Below, in pieces: positions 1-12,420 of a stretch of DNA of 64,000 nt. The position numbers were made by a program, and so were the translations under genes. Position 1 is the first letter of the stretch. Each line of letters starts with the position of its first letter. A model generated the notes under the pieces. That model did not search any database and had not been told where the DNA came from. It saw only the letters and a program-made list of their open reading frames with translations. Source of the DNA: Stenopsyche tienmushanensis (Eukaryota > Arthropoda > Insecta > Trichoptera > Stenopsychidae); the NCBI GenBank assembly GCA_008973525.1, contig WACJ01000523.1:992001-1056000 (forward strand), in the 5' to 3' direction.

Positions 1-256
1 TAAATATAAATTCTCAATTTTTTTATTGTTAAGATGTTCTTGATTTGTTGTTGTAAAATAAGTGTGGATTTATCAATTTTTCAGATATAAAATGACTATC
101 CATGTTCTACGATCGAGTGATTTTTGAGTGTTTTTAAGATAAACGATATATGAGTGATATAAATTTTAATTATTTTGTATTGTTTTTAAACATGAGTTTG
201 ATCGCATGATTTGACCCGTTGCCGACGGACAATTAAAAATTGATACGCACCGGTTG
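1..256 (+). promoter_or_regulatory. Upstream/5' UTR region of the MNX/exex gene
   Basis: AT-rich sequence before the first plausible ATG (257) of the homeobox gene. No convincing TATA box or initiator stands out and no open frame continues out of it. It is probably 5' UTR or an upstream intron. A splice-acceptor-like tttttcag occurs near 76-83, so an upstream non-coding exon cannot be excluded. Confidence 0.35.
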
Positions 257-448
257 ATGAACGAATTGAAGATGAATTGTCCATTTGTTCCGAAAATACA
301 AACGTACAATCAGAGCTATTGTAACGAAGACGTTACAATGGCCACTAGGGAATGCAACGATCAACATGAACAGGATACCATGAGAAATATCACCCCGGAA
401 AACTACCATCCTCAATCGCCATCAAAACGCGATCACCAACAACAACAA
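257..448 (+). CDS. exex: Probable N-terminal coding segment of MNX/exex, in a different frame from the rest of exon 1
   Basis: From the ATG at 257 a frame opens with MNELKMNCPF and runs to a stop at 479-481; it is rich in N, Q and H and ends in a CAA (Gln) run. The conserved MNX motif KSFCIEALLAK (450-482) lies one frame away. That second frame has no ATG of its own between its last upstream stop (TGA at 381-383) and the motif. The simplest reading is that this segment is the true N-terminus and one extra base sits in the A/CAA-rich stretch at about 433-452, through sequencing error or a real frameshift. The alternative is that the second frame is entered by splicing from an exon outside the window. 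Choosing this ATG is inference. Confidence 0.5.
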
Positions 449-449
449 G

Positions 450-966
450 AAATCGTTCTGCATAGAAGCTCTCCTGGCTAAGAATCACAGTGCTGAAGAG
501 ACGACAGCAGCTCAACAGTCGCAGCAGCAGACCCTCCAAGAAAAAATGTCACATCAGAAATATTTAGCGATAATCCAACACCATCAGCAATTGAACAGCG
601 TCCATTTTCAGAATCAAGATTTTCTACCGTTGCCTAAAAATATAGATCTGCAAAACAATCAGCTCGCCGATACCATGAAGACGACGTCGCCTCTTCCTAT
701 GTTTAAGGGTGGATCAGATCTCGACCTGGAGCGAAACGACTTCGAGCACGAAAACTACGAAAGACAGATCGCTTCGAACACGATCGAAAGATACGAAAGA
801 GACCCGAGTCCCAACTCCGGCGCCAGAAGTCCCAGAAGCCCGAGCTCCAACAGGAGTCCCAGCCCGGAAGAGGCTTCCGAAGATCACAGATCAAACGGAA
901 GCTACAGCCCTCCCATATCCCCCGGCATGGAAATCGAAAGACACGACTACGGCGATCAAAGAACCG
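450..966 (+). CDS. exex: MNX/exex homeobox protein, coding exon 1 (conserved N-terminal motif and acidic/SP-rich linker)
   Basis: The frame is open from 384 to the splice donor CCG|GTAAGA at 966/967 (phase 1). It begins with KSFCIEALLAK, matching the short N-terminal motif shared by MNX1/HB9 proteins (F-R-I-D-A-L-L-A type), an eh1-like repression motif. A Gln-rich stretch follows (495-540), then a possible internal start at 546 (MSHQKY). The rest is a hydrophilic linker with repeated Ser-Pro pairs and Arg/Glu-rich patches at 720-950, probably disordered. The frame would continue to a stop at 1020 if unspliced, but the donor is strong and the next exon joins in frame. MNX proteins are nuclear transcription factors that specify motor neurons by repressing competing fates; this role is taken from the family. 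Confidence 0.9.
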
Positions 967-1094
967 GTAAGATCTTTCACAGAATAAAACAAGAACGCGA
1001 TCCGACGGCACGCGATCGATGACTTTTCGGCTTGAATTGCAAATATTTGCTCTCAACAATGACCGACTCAAAAGACTAATATTTGCTCTTTCAG

Positions 1095-1292
1095 GATTGA
1101 TACCTCGACCGGGTCTGCTGGCTCGAGGACCTTTGCTGGGACCAGCCCTCTTGCCATATCCACCGCTCGGCGGTCAGCCTTATCCTCCACAGCCTCCTCC
1201 ACCGCCTCCTCAGCACGCCGCCCTTCATCATGCTCAACTGGAATGGCTGGCGAGAGCCGGGATGTTCTATCCCAGATTGCCTGAACTCGCAG
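1095..1292 (+). CDS. exex: MNX/exex homeobox protein, coding exon 2 (Pro-rich linker)
   Basis: The acceptor CTTTCAG at 1088-1094 and donor GCAG|GTGAGT at 1292/1293 bound a 198-bp, phase 1 to phase 1 exon. It encodes GLIPRPGLLARGPLLGPALL, a Pro-rich stretch with eight consecutive prolines, and then LEWLARAGMFYPRLPEL. The last segment corresponds to the conserved W-x-R-A-x-M-x-x-P-x-x-P region just before the homeodomain in MNX proteins. The intron before it is only 128 bp, whereas the one after it is about 20.6 kb. Exon identity is certain from the in-frame join to the homeobox exon. Confidence 0.93.
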
Positions 1293-3639
1293 GTGAGTCT
1301 CATTGTTAACAATTCCAAACCACAAAAATACGATTCAAATTAAACACTAAAAACATTTTTTTTATCCATTCAAACATCAAATAAGACTTCCGAGCACATA
1401 TTAACATAATCACCTACACTCAAAGCATAGATTCGTTAATATTTATTTATTCAAAATTAAGCATTGATTCAACAAAAACAACTATTTTTGAAATTGGCGG
1501 CAAATTTGTTTGCGCCGTGTCAATAGCGGCCGTTCATTTTGAAAACGATTTTCATTCGAATCATCAAATTTATGAGCATCAAAATCAGCTGATGATGAGG
1601 ATTACGGTGCAAAAAATAAAGGGTTAATTTCTACACATTAAAAAAACGACAAAGTTATCTAGTGATAAGCGATTGAGATTATAATCCTATTTAATCACTT
1701 AATAAACGTATCAAATCTAAAATATAATTAATTTAGGCATCCATATCGATGGTTGACAATCCATGTCCGGTGAAAATATTTTAAGTGATTCGCCAATTTA
1801 CAATATATGCACAAGTCGATGACAATTTCAAAATATTTATTTATTTTTGCCATTTTAAACGTCAATCAATGAAATATTTTTCGAGTCCCAAAATACCGCA
1901 GTCATCACTTTTCCAGCAGATTTTCAGACCTTCATGAAACTTTTGGGCTCAATCAAACGCTTGGGTCTTACTTAGAATAGCATAATTGAAAGGTGCCTCA
2001 AGTCTCATCAAAATTTCACTTGATTTCAAGCCTTCGTTTACGATAAAATGAACAATTATGCGTTGCGCAACAAAGCATGCCATTTATCGCCGTCTTTCTT
2101 CAATGAGAAGATCAAGAAGCTTTTGTTTTTTCTAACGAAGAAAAAAAAGATACTCTTAGATATTTCTTAGTCAAATTAAATCTTGCATAAAATTCTGCTA
2201 ATTTTAACAGTATTGAGTATATCTCAAGTCTTTTACATAGCGCTTGGAATCCAATGATTGTGCGAATTTCTCAAAATTAATCCCGCATGATCATCACAAT
2301 CATTGATATCGATTTGGCGATGAAAATCATTTTATTCCGCGTACGTTTAAAAATATTAATGTTCCATTGAAAGACAGTGTAGATTATGGATTTTCGTTTA
2401 AAAAAATATTCAAGAATCTCATCAGAGGCTTAACGTTTTTAATTGATTTCTTTAGAGTGCATATCTTCTATCAGCATCTTTGAATGATCTCTCATTCAGA
2501 AAATTCTAATATCGTATAAAATTCCATTTGATCGCAAGATAATTTTATGATCCATAAAAATGTTATAAAACCAGAATTACCGTATCTGGCGGATCAGTTT
2601 TTGACCAAATAAATGGAATTCGATATCGATCGCTTATAAAGGATTATCCAAATTTGACGCTTAGATATTAACACTGTATAATCTTTACATTTGACGTTTT
2701 TATAAAATCATATACGAGATTTTGTTTTAGTAGAAGATAGTACAATTTTAAATGTTTAAAGAAATGTACGAAAGATTCATTATTTTTAAACAAATTTGGT
2801 TTAAAAAAAGTTTGGTGTGCATTTTGGACGAATGGAATTATTGTTCCTGAATCATGAATGAAGTCGAATAATTGAAGCATCGCCTCTTTATTTACATAGA
2901 AAATATTCGACTATGTTTTCAATTAGATTATCGCCTAACACCCCCCTATTCTTCACATATAAATGCTCGCAGGGTCGAAATGGTCCTCTGATGTAATTAA
3001 CATAATAGATTGCACCCAAACAGGCTGGTTGTTGATATAAACTATTACAGATCGACCGACCGAAACACCCCAAAAATAAAACTGGTGATTGTTCATCGAA
3101 TGAGGGGAGTCGATGCAGTGGCGTTGCAAAAATAAATCGACCCCCCCGAAACGAGATGAATTTGAATAGTTGTATCGCAGTTATCTTGTGTAGCAAAGAT
3201 GAATAGATAAAACGTATATTTGTGGAATGTTAAGACCTGAAATATGCTTCTTCAGATTTTGTTTTGTTGTGCCAAAAAATTAATTAAAATATAGCGATAT
3301 CGAAAAATTGGCAGATTAGAGCGTATTATAAGTTGATCTGCTTGTTTACATCGGAGCTCTAATTTAAAATTAATGTTCGTCGATGTAAATTTGCAAAATT
3401 GATATTGATGCTTTTTGTGGGAATAAATCATCGGACAGATGCCACTGGCGCGAATTGCCTAAAGCCCCATGAATGTATGGGGTGTGAAATGACAAGAACA
3501 GGAGTGATGGCAAGACATCTGCATCGATATCTTCGCTGAAAAATCTACATTCTAATCATTTAATCTCGCTGTAATGTAAAAATAATTGAATTCAATATCT
3601 AACAGATTATATTGATTGTTACAAAACAACATAGAATGA

Positions 3640-3905
3640 CTTGTACTTTCGTTCGAATTGCCGCGAAAAAATGCAAGTGCATCCAGTCGGCGCAGTTGTC
3701 CGGGCATTAACGAGGGTCGTGCATTAATCCACCTTGCAACCGAAGGTTGTAGGATTGTAGGATTCGAACCCCTCACAAATTCGTCTGCACCTAATTTGCA
3801 CCAATTTCGTGACATATGTGTCATATCTGGGCTTTTAGCGACCGTAACAAACTCCTCCACGGCTAAAAGGATAACCTCGCGTATGTCCCGAATTCAAACA
3901 TCAAC
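3640..3905 (-). repeat. Candidate tRNA-derived SINE fragment
   Basis: Read on the minus strand this GC-richer block contains GGTTCGAATCC (complement of 3760-3770). That is a perfect match to the RNA polymerase III B-box found in the T-arm of tRNAs. An A-box-like TAGCCGTGGAGG lies upstream but farther away than in a real tRNA, and no cloverleaf can be drawn. The block is therefore more likely a SINE head or a chance match than a tRNA gene. Confidence 0.3.
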
Positions 3906-4570
3906 AACACCCATTCGATTTGGACCCCAAAAATTAAATTTCGCATTACGCATCACGATATATAGAGCATCCTAATTGCGCTGTTCGATTGTGCGAATCG
4001 AATCTCGAATTTAAAATGAATTTCGATACTGAACGAAAGCGCGATAACATTGACTACCGATTAAAACGCGAAGATTACCATCTCAGATATCGAAATGTAT
4101 TCAACAAATCCTAAATATTGTCCATTCCGATTCATAATTTTCAATTATTATAGCTTCGATCAATGGATGATGCTGTGAAAAACCACAAAACACATATCGA
4201 TGATTTTAATTACATTAGTATGCGAATTAGTTGCGCTAAATTAAAAACAAATCGGATTTAATTAAGGGCACGTTTTCAATTCGTATGTAATAAATTTCCT
4301 CGATACACCATAGGATTGCCGAGTACCGCATTCACTTCCAACCCTCCCTTTTTGAAGCAAACACTAATGTGACCAAGTGGTTTTAACCCACCTTTCAGGG
4401 TTGCCGGGATAAAATTGCATGTGGCTATATAATTTATATCGAAATCAAACAACGAACAGATTTGATCCATTAAGTGCTGAAGGCGTTGAATATCGAATCG
4501 ATTTATCATGTACTTAATTAGAACGTGTTTTTACTAGTTGAAACTAGATGAAATTTTATTTCTTTTTTAC

Positions 4571-4764
4571 TTCTATAGCGTCGAAGTAGGGACCACATAG
4601 AAGCAAAACGGTATAGAAAATTAGGCACCCATACAAAATTTGTAAGCGTTTAGATTGTTAACAAGTGACTAACAAGCGTGAAGGGGCATTGATCTTACAT
4701 ATTTTACCTAATGTTTATGCTAAAGATGCTGCAAACAAAGTGAACGCTATAGCAGGGTTGACTG
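4571..4764. mobile_element. pogo/Tigger-like MITE, copy 1 of 4 (left end eroded)
   Basis: About 194 bp matching three other places in the window (26,694; 29,753; 47,499). The shared body contains CTATAGCGTCGAAGTAGGGA, ...GACTAACA..GCG... and the right end GCTATAGCAGGGTTGACTG. The left terminal CAGTCAACCC seen in other copies has been lost here. The termini resemble pogo/Tigger-type inverted repeats (CAGT...CC). It is non-autonomous and has no coding capacity. Confidence 0.75.
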
Positions 4765-5294
4765 TATTACAAAAATAATCATATAACGCCAATGAAACAT
4801 CAATAATATTTGGGATTATCGATTCGCATTGGTTACAGAGTCTGTATCTTCGTCACTAGCTGGTATTATTTGAGACTCTGCTCTCTGTACTAGCTGCAGC
4901 TTTTGACTGACTACTAATGTAATTACAAACTGTCCATTACTACTAGCTACAGTAATTACCTCCTTTGGAAAATCGAATATTTCCGCCTCTTTTCTTCATC
5001 CATTAGTCGAAACATCACTAAAACGTATCAAAATGCACTTTGTCTAGTTAAAACTAGTTTTAATTCAAATTTATTTTTGACTAGTAAAAACGCGTTTTAA
5101 CAAAATATAGGCTTAGATACATACGTTTTTCTAGCTTGGATCGTGTTAGAATTTATGCAAAATATGTTAAAAACATGATAATCAATATTGTAATTAAGTC
5201 CTAATGAGGATATATTTTAACACTCAGGGACCCGCACTCGGGTAATGAATTTTGGCGCATCGTTCTAGATTCGCCAATCGTTCATCCATTAGCA

Positions 5295-5553
5295 CTCTAA
5301 ACCAGTGCTTCTTAAACTTCGAGCAAATACTTTTTCGCGGACTCCCACTTGAACATTTTTTTTGTGGACCCCATCCTAACCTTTGTGACTTAATTTTTCT
5401 AACAAACCAACATTTCTTAGTCGAATATTGATCAAAATAGATCTTCTTACAATGTTCTCTGCAAATAATTCCACGAAAATATCTTGTTCAAGTATAGATT
5501 AATGTTTTTTTGAAATTTTCGCGGACCCCAATTAAAGAGCCGCTGCTCTAAAC
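5295..5553. mobile_element. hAT-type MITE with perfect 8-bp target-site duplication
   Basis: The element proper is 5303-5545 (243 bp). It starts CAGTGCTTCTTAAACTT and ends AAAGAGCCGCTG, imperfect inverted termini of the hAT sort. It is flanked by direct repeats CTCTAAAC at 5295-5302 and 5546-5553. An 8-bp duplication is the hallmark of hAT transposition. The inside carries repeated GCGGACCCC-type motifs and no coding sequence. Relatives are at 19,394, 19,600 and 24,089. Confidence 0.88.
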
Positions 5554-8320
5554 AATTCGAATATATTTTGTATTTAGTTTTACGACTCAATATACTATTA
5601 TTTATGATTATACATGTTTTTATTGCAATAGCCCACAATATTATGGCTTAAAATGATCTTTAAAAAAAATGTTTTCTTGGGTCGTAAACTTTCTATTAAT
5701 TAGCATATAAACTGCAGCGAACTCTATTTATCTACGAGCATAGATGAACATTTTTCGTTTGATTTTTTGTCTTTAGCTGTGTATTGTATTATAATACAAA
5801 CTTGTCCACAGTTTGAGAATCGCTCGTTATGATAAACGTATGCCATCGTATAAAATGATTCCTAAAGACTGTTTGTGAAATTAATTTTTAAAAAATCTAT
5901 TTGTGTATAAATATAAATAGATCATCATTTTTTCAACTTGTTAGATATATTTATGATGTAATTATTTTAAATACTTACGCACTATATTATACGCTTTATA
6001 ATAATTTTTATTTTATTAAAACAGCATTAATACAAAACAAATTATGAGCATTTTTGTGATTATGTGTAGTGCGGAATAAAAAACCGCGCGAAATTAATCG
6101 GGAGCCTGAGTGTTAAAAATTAAATTCTGAATAGTCGTATATAATAAAACTAAACGTCGGTTTGTCTCTTCCTTAATTTTATACCAAATTTCGATTACAA
6201 AATAGATTTAGGGCTTTCCACATCAAAATTCGAATAAAACGCGATGAACAAATGCATTTGATCCGCGGTGTGGCAGCCCTATATTTTTATTGCCATATCC
6301 CTTTACAAATAAAATGGACCATTATAAATAATTTGAGTACAACATAATAGTCCCAATAAAATCCCTTCGCGCGTTTATCCAGAACCGGAGGGGTTCCCGC
6401 AGAGTATGGACTTAATAAGATAAATTTATGGCTCGATAAATATAGATCTTTACATTGTCGAGGAATAATTGGATTTATTTCATGTGTGATTAAATTAATG
6501 AATAAATATACAACCAATTTTTAAAAAATGCATGATTTATTAATGACGTTTATGTTTAATTTTTGCGATAAATCTATTGAAAATTCAAGGTTTTGTATCA
6601 ATTTTTAAATCATTTGTTATTAAGCACGTTTCGGGTTGAAGATATTCGCTGAATAAACGATATAAATGGTGTTGCAAATGTCGTTTGGGGTAATTACAAA
6701 ATCGGAACACGCTGTGCGTTAAGCACTATTTTATCTGACGGCAATGCAATGGCGCTCGTTCGAGTTCAATTGTGACATTTGTTCTGTACAAATATCGTAA
6801 TGAAAATCCCTGGAGGGTAGAAAAAAGCTCTCGTGTGTGGCATATTGGATAATTAGATAATATTATGAATAAATTTATCGTCATTTGTCGCCAACCCTCC
6901 CATTTAGCGCGATCGGATGGGGTCGGTCCGGTGGCAAATATTTGTAATTGCGAGGGTGACAATATTAATATTGTAATGGATAAAAAAAACTTCGATCAAG
7001 GAACATCCGCGAACTTATCTATGACAGATGACAAATTGGCGATAATTTTTTTATTGGGTGGTTATTTACGATGCATTTGTCCCGTATCCATAAAAGATCT
7101 AAGTAGTGTCCATATGGCAAATTCAAGACATTATTTTGCTATATCTACATAGGTTTTGAAAGTAAAATGTTCTTAAAATAACACCATCATATTTTTATTT
7201 CAGAAGATTCACCATTTTATTACAAAAAGATCTTATAAAAATTTAAAAAAAACGATAATTTATTTGTAATGACCTTTCATCTAATCCATTGAAATAATAA
7301 AAATGAATATGAATCTATGCACCTTTAACATCAAATGCATGCCATGGCGGATTTAAAAATATCATAGCTTCTATGTCATTCCTGAATGAATATTGAAGAA
7401 GCCTTAAAATAAATTCCATAAATACAATAATAAACACATAAGCGAAAGGACGATACTTAAATATAGACATATTTGTATATGAATTATAAATTATACAAAC
7501 AATTCTTAGACTGGAAATTGAATCAAAAAGTCGTTAAATATCCGTAATCCATTTTAAAATTTGATTTAGTTTTTTAATAAATAAATTGTTTTTAGATTTA
7601 TATGAATTATGGGCTTTGATGGGGGAAAATGATTAATATTAAATGACTTATAAATGTACATTGTTTTCAAATACAGATGTATATTAAAAATTTACGTATT
7701 AAATGGATTCCGATAAGAAATGTAATTATATTAGCCTTTATCATTTGGGAAAATCCATTTTCCGCTAAATCTCTGAAAAAATTGTCAGTTTAGAGGGCAG
7801 TAATTGAATGGCGTCAAAATTTAATATTTAAATATTAATATACGGGGATTTTATATATTTAGTGCGGTGTTATTATGTCTAATTGGGGAATCCTCGCACG
7901 CATAAAAGAAATATGAATCCTTGCACCGGTGGTGGGGGTAAAGGGTCGTTGGCTCCACCCACCGTATCCCCTCCACCTCCACCGCCCCCACCCAACTCTT
8001 ATCTGCTGGGATTCATAACTCCCTCTTACAGACATTTTGAATCTCAAACTTACAGCCAGGGAGGAACGCGAGGGCTTTTCTTACCGTCCACCCTTTTTTT
8101 AATACAATAATGTTTTGCAATAAAAGCATAAATCATTAATCAATCAATACATTTTTTTTTTCCTGAAATAAATAATCTTATATGAATCCTTATGATTTCC
8201 TTTTTTTGAAGAAAAAAGGAAATTTAAACTTTATACTAAGATATATTTATATCATCAAAGAATATTTAAGAATGGATCAATTTTTTATATTTACGTTACA
8301 AAAATGCAATATATAACGCA

Positions 8321-8973
8321 TCACTCAATAAGTTCATAGGATGACTAATAAAACAACAACTTTTTAAATAAACGGTAGATGGAGAAGCAATTCAATGCAA
8401 TTTATGCAATTTTTAAGGTAATCAATGAATAAAATACCAAATAAAATACGGAGGCCAAAACTATGCCAGCTGACATTTACGTTTTTGGTCGCTTTGGGTG
8501 ACTTTCGCCGGTTGCTGTCCGCTCGTCAGAATGTCGATTTGATTCTGAAGTGTATTGATGAATCCATGTTTCATCCATTATCACATATCATATGAAAAAA
8601 TTATTGCGCTGAAACAGCTCCAAACAGCGCTCCGAATTGTGGACGCGTCGTTTTTGATCGAGTGTGAATAAATGCGGTATCCACTTCGACACAGCTTTAT
8701 CATGGATGAAATGTTGACGAAAAATGATGGATATACTACCTTATGATATATTGGACCTTTTTATTCTACAAAACAAGTTTTCTTTATTCTCAAAACATGA
8801 AATTCAGATTCTTCCATTTTTCCCACTAAAACTACTGTAACCTGTGAAATGAATGTCCGATTGCTATGATATTTTGACATGTATTATTTGTAGATTGGTG
8901 CTATCTAAAAAATAATATGGATTTGTAAATATTAGCGCCAACTGTATGTCATCCTACGAACTTATTGAGTGAT
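8321..8973 (-). mobile_element. mariner element, internally deleted, with intact terminal inverted repeats
   Basis: Terminal inverted repeats TCACTCAATAAGTTCATAGG (from 8321) and its complement (to 8973) match at 24 of 25 positions. Between them the minus strand reads MDETWIHQYTSESNR, then TATGESHPKRPKT, the region around the second catalytic Asp of mariner transposases, followed by stops and frame breaks. At 653 bp it is about half the usual 1.3 kb, so most of the transposase is deleted. It is a dead, deletion-derived copy. Confidence 0.88.
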
Positions 8974-11619
8974 ATATTATAACAATATTATTAAGATGAT
9001 TGATCCATAGCTATATAAATAATTTAAATTGAATTTCGACTAAAACGATGATGTTGAATACATTGTTTTATATAAATTCGATATTAAGAATTAGTGATGG
9101 GTCGCCGATGACTTTTTTGACAAGATTTTTTGGCACGATATAAAAGACCCCGCCCTTATAAATCTCCGTTCCCGGCGGCGAGGGTTGGCCATAAATACAT
9201 CAGACTACTTGATATATGGGCCGGGGTGGTGTGCACCCCTCTTTCCTACAAGAGTCGAGAGATTTCCAAAATGTGTAATCATTACTTTGGCATATAATCA
9301 TCCATTGGGGGTGGACACATTGTCGATGTGTAAATGCCAAAAATTAATCTCGACATGGTATAAATCCCCTTTACTTTATTTGCATGTAAATATTTGCATA
9401 TTTGTGTTAAGATCGTACGGGCTATTATCTTGATTAAAACGATTGCATGCTTTGTTAGCACGTATTTAATTTCGCGCGTTTTTCAGGCTTCATACTCGCA
9501 ATTTAAAATCAAAATAAAAGGTTTTTTGTTGTACAGAAAAATGCCATAGCGTACATAACACACTTATTTGATATTTTGTAAATAATAGAGTCCAACAAAA
9601 ATTTAAATTTGCGTTTTTAAGATTTTTTAATCTGAGTATATGCATTTCAAACACGTCATATTAAAACTCTCCAAAAACATTACAGATGAAAGTTTTTGAA
9701 TTTTATTTATTGGAATATGATTATCGTTATCGTAGTTGTATATTGTCCATTGCATTTAAATCATTATCGATCAAAAACGAGAAATCTCATTCGGAAAATG
9801 ATAATAAAATGATCGTCTATTTTCACATATAATACATTTTTAAGTAAAATACATATATTTAGACACAGAGATCTATGCATCAATAGTAAAATAGTATCTA
9901 TAGTAACTCATTTCGATTCGCTTTCGATTTACACTAACAATTAAAAAGATCTTTTTTTTGTGTGGTGGGATTTTTATGGAGCTATTTATTATGAATTGCT
10001 CAAACCCGGTCAGATCATTACAGTGATCGTTTATTGCGAACAATTCGAAGGAATGAAACAAGAGCTCACATAAAACGTTTTGGTTAATAACTAAAAAAGG
10101 CAAATAGCACAGGAAAAAATAAAGGAGCTTGGATTGGAAATTTTAACTCATCAAGCTTATTAAACAGATTTCGCATCATCCGATTACTACCTTTTTAGAT
10201 CATTAGAGCATAAGTTAAAACATATTAAAAATTAGTAATCGGAGAAATAAAAATGCACTTAGATAAGTTTTTCAATGAAAAATCAATGAAATTCTTCAAA
10301 AAAGGAATTGAAAAATTATCTTAACGATGGCAACAGGAAAATAGAGAATAATGGAATTTTTGTTTGTTGATAGTAATTAAGATTTTTTTTAATACAAAAT
10401 GTTTTTCACCAATAATTTTTTTTTTTCGATTATTTTCCACTTTTCCTAATATAAACACGAGTTTAAATGTTTGGCGATATAATGTCAATATACCTAAATT
10501 ATGGAAAATTTAAAGAATTTAATCAGTATTTCTTAAATAAAATATAATAAGGTTCTCCACATGTGGAGTATACGCGTTTGCAGACCGTCTCCGATGGTGA
10601 TATTTATTGTAGAGCCAATTCCACTGAATGCTTACAAATCGCTACGATTACAGCTTCCATCTACATACTCACCAACTTGGCGTGTTGCTACATAGTGTGT
10701 ACATCAGTGGCGTATCTCCTATCATTTTTTAAAACGGTCATCTAATACGAATTGCCAGAAATGTCGAATGTCATAAGATTCAATGCGATTTCGCAAGATT
10801 TTGTTATGATTGATCGACCGAGCACTCGAAAACAGTACTTTGCAAAGATAACATTTTTGGTATGATTACATTTTTTTAATAAGTCGATTAGTTTCCACGC
10901 GGGACCACGATGGACCCACTCGAACTTATATCTGCATAAATATACGCCAATTTCCGCCAAATCAATCCGCCAATAATGCGGAGATTAAACGAAAATTAAT
11001 AAAAACGATTATACGTCCTATCTGTATCTGATAACAAATACTTACGGCCGCAGACGGAATGAGCAATGAACGATCCCTTTTTTATTGCATTATCGCAAGG
11101 ATTATAGCATTGAATCAATGTTTAGATAGGATTTCCTATTGATACTTTTGTATTGCGCATCGGGGATACTTCCAATCTCTGTGCATCGATTCGATGCGGA
11201 AACCTTCGGCGAAATGTATGATTTTAAAGATACGACTTTAAAAATACATAATATTGGCCAAAACGATGAAAAATATCGCACAAGTGTCGTGGATGTTTAG
11301 CGATTGAATTTCGTCATACGCGATAATATATAAATCACACCTATTGATATGAGGATTTTTGTGGCTTAGTCACGAGGTTTGATTTTTCGAATACATATAT
11401 TATTTTGCTTTGTTCCTCGAGTGCTACAAAATTGGATATTGTCATAATTTCATGACAAAATTTGCGTAATATTTTATTTTTATTCGTGAAAAATCATCCA
11501 AATGTAACGCATAGATGTCTATTCAATCAAAGTTGTCATTATAGTCATTAAAAGTATATAAAGTCACCAGATCTAGTGTCAGCAATTTTGCTCTAATATT
11601 GCTGTATTATTTTTAATAG

Positions 11620-12420
11620 TTTGATCATCCAGAAAGTAAGTTTCACAGCATACTTTGCAAATACACTAAACAATTTTTCAACATAATCGCCGTTGAGATC
11701 GCGACAATTCTGTAGTTTGGGCACCAGCTTTTGTATGCCAAAGTCATAGATCTCTGCCGCCAATATTTCTCGATCTTCTGATCATTAGAAAAAACGTTTC
11801 CCATCCAAAAAATCCTTTATTTTAATGAAAAGTTGATAGTCCGAAGACGTCAAGCCGAGTAAATAGGAAGGATTGATGACAACCCCTTCTGCAGCTCTGA
11901 ATGGTTCTTCTGGGTTTTTAGGGTATTGCAGCAGCCTTTGCATTAATGATAGTCCCTTTCGTCATCGGTCTTCTTGTCTTTGGTCTTGTCCTTCGATGGT
12001 CTTGAACTTTTTGGTGGCTGAGGAAAATAAATGACACCGCTGAAGCGATTATCTTTTGGATTCAAAGATATAATGACACACCTATGTTTCATCCCCCATC
12101 ACGATAGAGTCCAGAAAAGCTTCTCCCTCCTGTATAAAACACATTGTGTAAACATTCGGGACACCCATGGAGCACACAACTCGCCATAACCAAGTTTTTC
12201 CGATACAATATCATTGAGAAGACTTCTAAAAATCCCAGTAAATTCTTTGTGAAGTTCGTTTCACACTTGTTCTTCCATTTTTTGCACAAGTTCATCAGAA
12301 ATGACTGATAGCCTCCCACTCCTCACCTCACCATGAGTATGGTTGTCGACTCATCACATCACTACATAAACTTCTATGAGCTACCGATAGATATTCGCGG
12401 CGATATTGTTCTGTAAAATC
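11620..12420 (-). pseudogene. Degraded mariner-like transposase
   Basis: Minus-strand translation gives recognisable blocks of a mariner-family transposase: LCAPWVSRMFT (equivalent of LCARWVPKMLT) near 12,165-12,200, a Gly-Asp-Glu-like catalytic region near 12,085-12,105, and the C-terminal FGIQKLVPKLQNCRDLNGDY near 11,690-11,745. Stops and frameshifts interrupt all of them. It sits in the long exex intron and cannot be expressed as a protein. Confidence 0.8.

Noticed and set aside
3640..3905. tRNA gene on the minus strand
   Set aside because: A perfect B-box is present but no cloverleaf or correctly spaced A-box, so only a SINE-like repeat is proposed.
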